From: Clostridium sp. SM-530-WT-3G
Lineage (GTDB): Bacteria > Bacillota > Clostridia > Clostridiales > Clostridiaceae
Length of the DNA stretch: 64,000 nucleotides
Direction: 5' to 3'
Assembly: GCF_012843905.1 (NCBI RefSeq)
Contig: NZ_JABAGC010000005.1
Location: 59,911 to 123,910, forward strand
Shown: positions 43,418 to 52,852 of the stretch, piece by piece
How the letters are laid out: each line of letters begins with the position of its first letter
Numbering within the stretch: position 1 is the first letter of the stretch
Program-made: the position numbers and the translations under genes
The notes under the pieces: generated by a model
What the model saw: the letters and a program-made list of their open reading frames with translations, nothing else
What the model was told of the DNA's origin: nothing
Database searches by the model: none

Positions 43418-45214
43418 TTGAGCGAATTAAAAAGAAGAGATGAAATTGAAGAAAAGTATAAATGGAAAGTTGATAAAATCTATCCTAATATAGAAGCTTG
43501 GGAAAAAGATTTTGAAGACTTAAAAAAAGAAGCTGTAAAGCTTAAAGATTTTTCGGGAAAATTAAATAATGGAGAAACAATACTTGAGTATTTAAAGTTA
43601 AATGAAAAAATATCTAGGAAAGCAGAAACTTTATTTATATATGCTCATTTAAAATCTGATGAAGATACTTCAAATGCAACATATCAAGCATTAATGAGTA
43701 AAATAGATATTTATATGGCAGAATTTTCAGGATATACTGCTTATTTTGTACCTGAAATTTTAAGTCTTGAAGATGGATTTATTGAAAAAGAAATAAATAG
43801 AATAGAAGAATTAAAAACATTTAAATTCTTATTTGATGATATTTTAAAAGAAAAGCCACACGTACTTACTAAAGATATGGAACAGCTTTTAGCACAGGCT
43901 TCAGATTGTCTTGATGCACCTTCTGCTATACACAATATTTTAACTAATGCAGATATGACATTTGGAAAAATAAAAAATGAAGAGGGAAAAGAAGTAGAGC
44001 TTACAGAAGGGAATTACTCTTCTTTCATAAGAAGTAAAGATAGAAATGTAAGAAAAGCAGCATTTGAAAAGTTATTTGGTGAATATGATAAATTCAAAAA
44101 TACTTTAGCTACATCACTTTCAGCTTCAATTAAAAACTTTAATTTCATAAGTAAAGTAAGAAAATATGAAAGTGCATTAGATGCTTCTTTAAAGCCTAAT
44201 AATATTCCACTTGAAGTTTACAAGAATGCTATAAAGGTTATGAATGATAATATTTCATCACTTCATAGATATGTTGATATTAAAAAGAAGTTATTAGGAT
44301 TAGATGAAATTCATATGTATGATCTTTATGTTCCTGTTATAGAAACACCAAAGGAAAAAGTTGAATTTAATGATGCTGTTAATATTGTTTTAGATGCACT
44401 TAAGCCTTTAGGTGAAGAATACTTAAATATATTTAAAAGTGGAATAGAAGATGGATGGATAGATATCTACGAAAATAAAGGTAAAAAAGGTGGAGCTTAT
44501 TCATGGGGTGGATATGATACTATGCCATATGTATTGTTAAACTACAATAATGAAATGGAAGACGTATCAACATTAGCTCATGAAATGGGTCACTCAATTC
44601 ATTCATATTATTCAAGAAAAGAACAGCCTTATTATTATGCTGGGTATACATTATTCTGTGCAGAAGTTGCTTCAACAACAAATGAATCATTATTAATTCA
44701 TTATTTAATAGATAAAGAAACTGACGAAAAGAAGAAATTGTTCTTAATTAACCAGGAACTTGAACAAATAAGAACAACAGTATTTAGACAGCTTATGTTT
44801 GCTGAATTTGAATTATTTACTCATGAAACATTAGAAAAAGGAATTCCATTAACTGCAGAAGACTACAATAAAGCATGGCATGATTTAAATGTTAAATACT
44901 TTGGAGATACAATTGTTGTAGATAAAGAAATAGATGTAGAATGGTCAAGAATCCCTCATTTCTATTCAGATTTCTATGTATATCAATATGCCACAGGTTA
45001 TGCAGCAGCTTCAGCATTTGCAAAATCTATATTAGAAGGTAAAGAAAATGCAGTAGAACAATACAAAGGATTCTTAAAAGCTGGAGGAAGTGATTATCCA
45101 ATTAATATATTAAAGAATGCTGGTGTGGATATGACTAGCGATGAACCAATTGAAGCAACTATAAGAAGATTCAATGAATTATTAGATATGATAGAAAGTG
45201 AAACTGAAAAATAA
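43418..45214 (+). CDS. pepF: Oligoendopeptidase F
   Basis: PepF is a cytosolic M3 metallopeptidase that cuts short peptides. The 598-residue length is normal. The zinc motif HEMGHSIH (about 388-395) is followed about 25 residues later by the third ligand in ALFCAEVASTTNE; WSRIPHFYSDFYVYQYATGY near the end is typical. The start is TTG 43418, 7 bases after AAAGGGGT; no ATG is near. A heptamer repeat cluster abuts the ribosome-binding site. A terminator follows. Confidence 0.94.
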   Translation: MSELKRRDEIEEKYKWKVDKIYPNIEAWEKDFEDLKKEAVKLKDFSGKLNNGETILEYLKLNEKISRKAETLFIYAHLKSDEDTSNATYQALMSKIDIYMAEFSGYTAYFVPEILSLEDGFIEKEINRIEELKTFKFLFDDILKEKPHVLTKDMEQLLAQASDCLDAPSAIHNILTNADMTFGKIKNEEGKEVELTEGNYSSFIRSKDRNVRKAAFEKLFGEYDKFKNTLATSLSASIKNFNFISKVRKYESALDASLKPNNIPLEVYKNAIKVMNDNISSLHRYVDIKKKLLGLDEIHMYDLYVPVIETPKEKVEFNDAVNIVLDALKPLGEEYLNIFKSGIEDGWIDIYENKGKKGGAYSWGGYDTMPYVLLNYNNEMEDVSTLAHEMGHSIHSYYSRKEQPYYYAGYTLFCAEVASTTNESLLIHYLIDKETDEKKKLFLINQELEQIRTTVFRQLMFAEFELFTHETLEKGIPLTAEDYNKAWHDLNVKYFGDTIVVDKEIDVEWSRIPHFYSDFYVYQYATGYAAASAFAKSILEGKENAVEQYKGFLKAGGSDYPINILKNAGVDMTSDEPIEATIRRFNELLDMIESETEK

Positions 45215-45276
45215 TAATTTAAATAAAGGTTTAATTATTAATAGATAAAATTTAATAAAATTGCTTTATTATAAAT

Positions 45277-45330
45277 GGTACAATAGACCTTATAAAAATT
45301 AAAAATAATAAGGACTATTGTACCTTTATT
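45277..45330 (+). terminator. Terminator of pepF
   Basis: GGTACAATAG (45277-45286) pairs with CTATTGTACC (45315-45324), with inner CCTTAT/ATAAGG pairing, followed by TTTATT. Confidence 0.78.
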
Positions 45331-45437
45331 AAAATGTAAAAAGATTAATAAACTATAGGCTAAACTTTCAGCTATGATTTATTTACAGAGTATTTTAAAT
45401 GGTATGTATTTATAGTTGAATTAAAGGGAGGGGTATT

Positions 45438-46496
45438 ATGGACAAATTCAAGAAAAATTTCTTTGAATATCTAATAGAAAAAGAAAATTTTTATATGATT
45501 AATTATTATAGTAATTTCGCAAAAAAAGATAATTATATAGGTGTAAAAGATGTTAATGGAAAGATGTATTGTGTTATTTTGGTAGATGAAAAAGAAGAGG
45601 ATATCGTAGAAACAGAAGCATTAGAATATTTAAAAAATTTCAATAAAATATTTGCATTAAATGTAATGGTTTTTTCTGATAAGGAATATATAAAAAGTGG
45701 GGTGCATAATGTAAATAGAATAATAATTAATAAATATAACTATAATGTTGAATATTATGATGGAGCATGTGAGCCATTAGCACAGATAACTAATTATATA
45801 ACATCAAAATCACAAGTATCTTCAAATAAGCTAAAGCTAAATAAGAAATTTTTTGAATATAAGGTTCCAACTTTGATAATAATAGGTATGAATATATTAG
45901 TATTCTTAATTTCAAGGTATTTAATAAACAAAAAATTAAATATGATTGCTTTATCAAATGGAGCCAGTGTAAGCAGTCTTCCAGAAAGCATTATTAATAG
46001 AGTTGAAAATTTAGTATTGATATCTTTGGGGGCTAAATATACACCGCTGATACAAGATGGGGAAGTATGGAGACTTATAACCTGTGCATTTTTACATGGA
46101 AGTTTTCTTCATATAGCATGTAATATGTATATGCTATATAGTATAGGGCCTCAAATACAACGAATATTTGGAAGTGTGAAATACATAATTTTATATTTAA
46201 TTTCATGTATGACTTCAAGTATTTTAAGTACAATAATGAATCCTAATAGCATTTCAGTTGGAGCTTCAGGAGGAATATTTGGGCTTATGGGAGCTTTATT
46301 AGCGTTTACAATAATTGAGCGAAAAAAAGTTAAGAAGGAATATACTATGGGATTAATAAAGACTATTGGGGTGAATTTGGTAATAGGTCTAGTAGTAATT
46401 AATATTGATAATGCAGCTCATATTGGTGGATTTTTAGGTGGAATAATACTTGGATATATTTTTTATAGTTTTAGTAGAAAGAGAATACAAATATAA
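45438..46496 (+). CDS. Rhomboid-family intramembrane serine protease
   Basis: The 352-residue protein has a cytosolic N-terminal domain (about 1-135) and about six to seven membrane helices. Rhomboid motifs are LHIACNMYMLYSIG (about 228-241), the catalytic serine in GASGGIFGLMGA (about 274-285), and the catalytic histidine in AAHIGGFLGGIILG (about 329-342). The N-terminal extension is long for the family and may bind a partner. AAAGGGAGGGG precedes ATG 45438. The next membrane-protein gene starts 45 bases later, so they may be co-transcribed. Confidence 0.9.
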   Translation: MDKFKKNFFEYLIEKENFYMINYYSNFAKKDNYIGVKDVNGKMYCVILVDEKEEDIVETEALEYLKNFNKIFALNVMVFSDKEYIKSGVHNVNRIIINKYNYNVEYYDGACEPLAQITNYITSKSQVSSNKLKLNKKFFEYKVPTLIIIGMNILVFLISRYLINKKLNMIALSNGASVSSLPESIINRVENLVLISLGAKYTPLIQDGEVWRLITCAFLHGSFLHIACNMYMLYSIGPQIQRIFGSVKYIILYLISCMTSSILSTIMNPNSISVGASGGIFGLMGALLAFTIIERKKVKKEYTMGLIKTIGVNLVIGLVVINIDNAAHIGGFLGGIILGYIFYSFSRKRIQI

Positions 46497-46541
46497 TTTT
46501 TGATATTATATATAAGATATGAGTATTGGAGATGAAAAAGT

Positions 46542-47177
46542 GTGAGTGAAAATCTGAAAAACAATAATGTTTTCAAGAAAATAACATATGAGAAAGTAAT
46601 TACAATAGCTTTTTTAATAGTCTTAGCAATTACTTTGATTTTAAATATAATTTTTCAAGGGGGAAGTAAAGTAGGAAGGATAATACTTATTGCTGGAACA
46701 GTTATAGCATTTTGGATTTTTTTTAAATTTACTTTTTTAAAAAAATCTAAAGCAGCATATATAGCAACATTAATATTTATAATAATGGCTATGTATTTTG
46801 GAAACATACTTGATTTTTATGGTATAGTACCTTATTACGATAAAATACTGCATACAGTATCAGGAATAATTATAGGAATAATGAGTATAGTAATATATGC
46901 ACATTTTACTAGAGACTATTTCGAAAAGATAAATTCAAGGTTTATGCTACTATTTTGCATTTTGCTAACATTAGCGTTAGCTGGTGGTTGGGAAATATGG
47001 GAATACACTACTGATAAGATTTTTGGACTTATGTCTCAAAGAAATAGTTTAGATGATACTATGACAGATATTATATGTGGAACTATAGGAGGTATAATAG
47101 CTTTAATTCCTATATATAGATTTTCCAAGGGTCATAAAATTAAATTTTTAGAATCAATAATAAATGAAGTAATTTAA
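46542..47177 (+). CDS. DUF2238-like membrane protein
   Basis: This 211-residue protein has about six helices. It carries the conserved pattern of the DUF2238/YjdF group: YYDKILHTVSGIIIG, GGWEIWEYTTDKIFG, and DDTMTDIICGTIGGIIA, with conserved acidic and histidine residues inside or next to membrane helices. Function is unknown. The start is GTG 46542 with GGAG ten bases before it. It follows the rhomboid gene closely. A perfect 11-bp hairpin (47225-47250) without a T-run lies after it. Confidence 0.72.
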   Translation: MSENLKNNNVFKKITYEKVITIAFLIVLAITLILNIIFQGGSKVGRIILIAGTVIAFWIFFKFTFLKKSKAAYIATLIFIIMAMYFGNILDFYGIVPYYDKILHTVSGIIIGIMSIVIYAHFTRDYFEKINSRFMLLFCILLTLALAGGWEIWEYTTDKIFGLMSQRNSLDDTMTDIICGTIGGIIALIPIYRFSKGHKIKFLESIINEVI

Positions 47178-47224
47178 TTATTTATATTTTGTGATTTATT
47201 ATCACGATATTAGTTTGTCAGATT

Positions 47225-47250
47225 AAAGTTGAATGAAAACATTCAACTTT
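47225..47250 (+). terminator. Hairpin after the DUF2238-like gene
   Basis: AAAGTTGAATG (47225-47235) pairs perfectly with CATTCAACTTT (47240-47250). The following bases are AATAAATTAT, so terminator strength is doubtful. Confidence 0.55.
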
Positions 47251-47401
47251 AATAAATTATAAGAAGATTTATATATATAATTTGAATATTTATATAAAAA
47301 TTAAATTGATTGTAGGATAATTATATATTTACTTAGGACAATTATATAAAAAAGAAAAAAATTTTACAAAATATCAAGTAAAGTGCAAAAACTTATGGTA
47401 A

Positions 47402-48808
<1,407 letters not shown>

Positions 48809-48853
48809 TATAAATATTAAATACTTACAAGTGTATATAGTAATATGATTAAT

Positions 48854-48896
48854 AAAACTGATTTGAATTATTTTTATAATTTAAATCAGTTTTTTA
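48854..48896 (+). terminator. Terminator of gdhA
   Basis: AAAACTGATTT (48854-48864) pairs with AAATCAGTTTT (48883-48893), with AATTAT/ATAATT inside, followed by T. The remaining stretch up to 49133 shows only AT-rich leader with a small TGAGA/TCTCA hairpin near 49099-49113. Confidence 0.85.
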
Positions 48897-49133
48897 TTAA
48901 TATTACTTAAACTATATAAATATTTTTATGTAATTTATAAAGTAAAAAAATACTATTAAAAATAAGTAGTATAGTTAAGTACAAGCATATATTGGTAAAA
49001 TATTAATTTTATCGTAATAATATAGGGTTGATTTTTTAATTTCTTTGAAATATTATTAAATAGATGTAGTATGAAAAGAAATAAACAAAAATAAAGATGA
49101 GAGGAATTCTCATTAATATTAGGAGTGAATGTA

Positions 49134-50522
49134 ATGGGGAAATATATTTTTACCATAACCGCTGTTTTTCAAATTTTTGTATTTGCTATAACATGCTATT
49201 ACTTAATTATAGGACTGTTTGGACTTTTTAGAAGAAAAGAAAAAAAGAATTATAATCCTAAAAATAGGTTTGCATTGTTAATCGCAGCACATAATGAAGA
49301 AGTTGTTATAGGTAGTCTTATAGAGAGTATGCTTAAACTTGATTACCCTAAAGAAATGTATGATGTTTTTGTTATTGCAGATAACTGTACAGATAATACA
49401 GCAAAAATATCAAAAGCATATGGTGTCAATGTATGTGAAAGATTTAATAAAGATAAAAGAGGTAAAGGCTATGCATTAGAATGGATGTTTGTAAAATTAT
49501 TCAAAATGGATAAACAATATGATGCAATTGCCATATTTGATGCAGATAATCTTGTACATAAAGACTTCTTAAAAGAAATGAACTCAAAATTACAAGAGGG
49601 ATATAAAGTTGTACAAGGTTATATAGATAGTAAGAATCCTAGTGATTCATGGATCTCAGCAGCTTATTCAATTGCATTCTGGACACAAAATAGAATGTTC
49701 CAATTAGCAAGAGCTAATGTTGGACTTTCAAATCAAATAGGTGGAACAGGATTTGCAATAGAAACTGAAACATTAAAAGAATTAGGTTGGGGAGCAACTT
49801 GCCTTACTGAAGACTTAGAGTTTACTTGTAAACTTGTTTTAAATGGAGAAAAGGTAGGCTGGGCACATGATGCTATTATTTATGATGAAAAACCACTTAA
49901 ATTAGGTCAATCTTGGACTCAAAGAAAAAGATGGATGCAAGGATTTACTGACGTTGCATCAAGATACTTCTTTAAGTTGTTGAAAAAAGCAGTTTTTGAA
50001 AGAAAGTTTTATGTATTTGATGCAGCTTTATATGTATTACAACCATTTGTAACATTATTACTTGGTATATCGGCAGTATTAACATTAATACAGACTAATA
50101 CTAGTGGTGTGAATATTTTCGTGATAAATTATCTATTTGATGATGTAGTATTTAAACTATTTGTTATTATACAGTTTTTACTTACACCAATTGTTTTAGC
50201 AATAGATAAAAAAATATCAAAAGGATTTTTATTTATGATGGTTCTATATTCAAGTAATGTGTTTGTTGTTCCATATCTTACTCAGAATATGGAAAACTGG
50301 CCAATGGCAATAGCTATAACTATTGGATATAATTTAGTGTTTTTAGCAGCAACGGGATTATTCCTTGGATGGAGTAATTTGGTTTTATTATTTAGATTCT
50401 TATTATATGGAGTATATACAATAACTTGGGTTCCAATTACAATTCAAGGTATCTTAAATAAGAATAACAAGGAATGGAGCCATACAAAACACGTTAGAAA
50501 AATTGAAATATGTGATGTTTAA
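49134..50522 (+). CDS. Processive family 2 glycosyltransferase
   Basis: The 462-residue protein has an N-terminal helix, a cytosolic GT-A domain and about four C-terminal helices, like poly-GlcNAc, hyaluronan or cellulose synthases. Motifs: IADNCTDNTAK, the metal-binding IFDADN (about 135-140), GGTGFAIE, TEDLEFTCKL, and the processivity motif QRKRW (about 262-266). The product polymer cannot be told. TTAGGAGTG precedes ATG 49134, and GTG 49125 overlaps that site. No export or modification genes are adjacent, so it may work alone. Confidence 0.87.
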   Translation: MGKYIFTITAVFQIFVFAITCYYLIIGLFGLFRRKEKKNYNPKNRFALLIAAHNEEVVIGSLIESMLKLDYPKEMYDVFVIADNCTDNTAKISKAYGVNVCERFNKDKRGKGYALEWMFVKLFKMDKQYDAIAIFDADNLVHKDFLKEMNSKLQEGYKVVQGYIDSKNPSDSWISAAYSIAFWTQNRMFQLARANVGLSNQIGGTGFAIETETLKELGWGATCLTEDLEFTCKLVLNGEKVGWAHDAIIYDEKPLKLGQSWTQRKRWMQGFTDVASRYFFKLLKKAVFERKFYVFDAALYVLQPFVTLLLGISAVLTLIQTNTSGVNIFVINYLFDDVVFKLFVIIQFLLTPIVLAIDKKISKGFLFMMVLYSSNVFVVPYLTQNMENWPMAIAITIGYNLVFLAATGLFLGWSNLVLLFRFLLYGVYTITWVPITIQGILNKNNKEWSHTKHVRKIEICDV

Positions 50523-50529
50523 ATAATTT

Positions 50530-50567
50530 AATCACTGTGAAATAATAGATTTCACAGTGATTTTTTA
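50530..50567 (+). terminator. Terminator of the glycosyltransferase gene
   Basis: A 14-bp perfect stem (50530-50543 with 50549-50562) is followed by a T-run. Confidence 0.92.
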
Positions 50568-50804
50568 TTTATGTCAAAAAATATAAAGTTTTTTTTGACA
50601 ATAATTAAGAAAGGCAGTATATTTTATAGATGGAATTAAATGATTAATCTTAAAATGAATATTGAATATGTAATAATACATAATATTAAATGATGTCTGT
50701 ATACAATCATATTTGTTTATTGTAGAATAAATAAGTATTTATAGATAAATTTAGTTATTTATTTTAAGTGAAAAGAGAACTGGTGTTCAAGATGGAGGAG
50801 TTTT

Positions 50805-52754
50805 ATGGAATTAAAAAATACTAATGCTTATGATGTAACGGATTTGACATCCCTTGAAAAATTAGAACCTGTTAGAGTAAGACCAGGTATGTATATTGGC
50901 TCTACAGGAAGTAAGGGATTACATCATTGTATATGGGAAATTATAGATAACTCCATAGATGAAATAGCTAATGGATATGGAAATAAGATTTCGATAATTT
51001 TAAATGAAGATAAAAGTGTAACAATAATAGACAATGGTAGAGGAATACCTACAGGAATTCATCCAGTTAAAAAGATTTCTGGTGTAGAAATGGTTTATAC
51101 AGAATTACATACTGGTGGTAAGTTTGATAATAAGAATTATAAAACATCAGGAGGACTTCATGGTGTTGGAGCAGCGGTTGTTAATGCATTATCAGAATGG
51201 GTTGAAGTAGAAGTATATCAAAATGGAAATATATATAGACAAAGATTTGAATATGCATATGATAAAGAACTTAAAAGAGATATGCCAGGAACTCCAGTAA
51301 CAAAACTAGAAGTAGTAGGTAAAACTGATAAAACAGGTACAAAGGTTACTTTTAAACCATCAGCAGAAGTTTTTTCAACAGTTGATTTTAAATTTGATGT
51401 GATAGATGAAAGACTTCAAGAGCTTGCGTTCCAAAATAAAGGGATTATGCTTGAACTTACTGATCATAGAAAAGGTCAAGAAATAACAAAAGAATATTAT
51501 TCTGAAAATGGTCTTCTTGATTTTATAAAATACTTAAATGAAAGTAAGACTCCAATGCACGAAAAGCCTATTATATTTGATGGAGAAAGAACAGTTGGAA
51601 ATCTTCAAATGTATGGAGAAGTATGTATGCAGTTTACAGATTCAACTACAGAGTATATTGCGAGTTATGTAAATAATATACCTACAACAGAAGCTGGAAC
51701 CCATGAAACAGGGTTTAAAACTGGGATGACAAGAGCATTTAAAGAATGGGCAAAGAAGCTTGGATTAGTAAAAGAAAAAGATAAAGAATTTGAAGGTGAT
51801 GACCTAAGAGAAGGGATGACTGCAATTGTAAGAATAAAAATTACAAATCCAGTATTTGAAGGTCAGACAAAAACTAAACTTGGAAATTCAGAAGCTTATA
51901 CTATGATGAATGATCTTGTATATACAAAGTTTTCAGAATGGATTGAAGATAATAAAGAACTTGCTAGTGTTATCATAAATAATGCACTTGAGGCTGCTAA
52001 AAGAAGAGATAAAATAAAAAAGATAAATGAAGCTGAAAAGAAAAAAATAGGTAAAGGAACTGCACCACTTGCAGGAAAAGTAGCAGTATGTACTTTGAAA
52101 AATAAAGAATATAATGAATTTATAGTGGTGGAAGGAGATTCAGCGGGAGGTTCTGCGAAACAAGCAAGAGATAGAAGATTTCAAACTATCATGCCATCAA
52201 AAGGTAAGATAATGAATACGGAAAAGCAGAAACTTGAAAATGTATTAGCATCAGAAGAATTAAAAATATTCAATACTGCTGTAGGTACTGGAACTTTAGA
52301 TAATTATAGAGAAGAAGATTTAAAATATAATAAAATAATAATTATGAGTGATGCCGATGTAGATGGATACCACATAAGAACTTTATGGATGACATATATT
52401 TATAGATATATGAGACCTCTTATTACTAATGGACACTTATATTTAGCACAACCACCTTTATATAAAGTATACAAAGATACAAAGGGAAAAAGTATTGTTG
52501 AATATGCTTATAGTGATGAAGATTTAGAAAAGGCGAAAAAGAAAGTTGGAAAGGGAGCATTAATACAAAGATATAAAGGGCTTGGAGAAATGAATCCAGA
52601 CCAACTTTGGGAAACAACATTAAATCCAGAAACTAGAACACTTCTTCAAGTTACTATTGAAGATGCTGCTAAGGCTGAAAAAATGGTTTCTCTATTAATG
52701 GGGGATGTTGTTGAGCCAAGAAAGAAGTATATGTATAAATACGGAGAATTTTAG
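50805..52754 (+). CDS. parE: DNA topoisomerase IV subunit B
   Basis: ParE is the ATPase subunit of the type II topoisomerase that unlinks daughter chromosomes. The 649-residue protein has VRVRPGMYIGSTGSKGLHH, the GHKL ATP site EIIDNSIDEIANG and DNGRGIPTGIHP, the lid KTSGGLHGVGAAVVNALS, and the TOPRIM domain with VEGDSAGGSAKQ and DADVDGYHIRTL. Both genes together, with a ParC that lacks a GyrA-box, favour topoisomerase IV over gyrase. AAGATGGAGGAG precedes ATG 50805. A heptamer repeat separates it from parC by about 100 bases. Confidence 0.92.
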   Translation: MELKNTNAYDVTDLTSLEKLEPVRVRPGMYIGSTGSKGLHHCIWEIIDNSIDEIANGYGNKISIILNEDKSVTIIDNGRGIPTGIHPVKKISGVEMVYTELHTGGKFDNKNYKTSGGLHGVGAAVVNALSEWVEVEVYQNGNIYRQRFEYAYDKELKRDMPGTPVTKLEVVGKTDKTGTKVTFKPSAEVFSTVDFKFDVIDERLQELAFQNKGIMLELTDHRKGQEITKEYYSENGLLDFIKYLNESKTPMHEKPIIFDGERTVGNLQMYGEVCMQFTDSTTEYIASYVNNIPTTEAGTHETGFKTGMTRAFKEWAKKLGLVKEKDKEFEGDDLREGMTAIVRIKITNPVFEGQTKTKLGNSEAYTMMNDLVYTKFSEWIEDNKELASVIINNALEAAKRRDKIKKINEAEKKKIGKGTAPLAGKVAVCTLKNKEYNEFIVVEGDSAGGSAKQARDRRFQTIMPSKGKIMNTEKQKLENVLASEELKIFNTAVGTGTLDNYREEDLKYNKIIIMSDADVDGYHIRTLWMTYIYRYMRPLITNGHLYLAQPPLYKVYKDTKGKSIVEYAYSDEDLEKAKKKVGKGALIQRYKGLGEMNPDQLWETTLNPETRTLLQVTIEDAAKAEKMVSLLMGDVVEPRKKYMYKYGEF

Positions 52755-52755
52755 G

Positions 52756-52776
52756 CAGTTAACAGTTAGCAGTTAA
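52756..52776 (+). repeat. CAGTTRN tandem heptamers, copy 4
   Basis: CAGTTAA-CAGTTAG-CAGTTAA lies one base after the parE stop codon, between two genes of one operon. Confidence 0.6.
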
Positions 52777-52852
52777 TTGTTTTAGTTGAAAATTGAAATT
52801 CTTTAATATAAAGAATTGGACAATTTTAATACAGCAGGAAAAGGAGATTGTT

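Noticed and set aside
49099..49113. TGAGAGGAATTCTCA palindrome before the glycosyltransferase, considered as an operator
   Set aside because: It is short and isolated, with no second copy in the window and no promoter it clearly overlaps; not enough to call.
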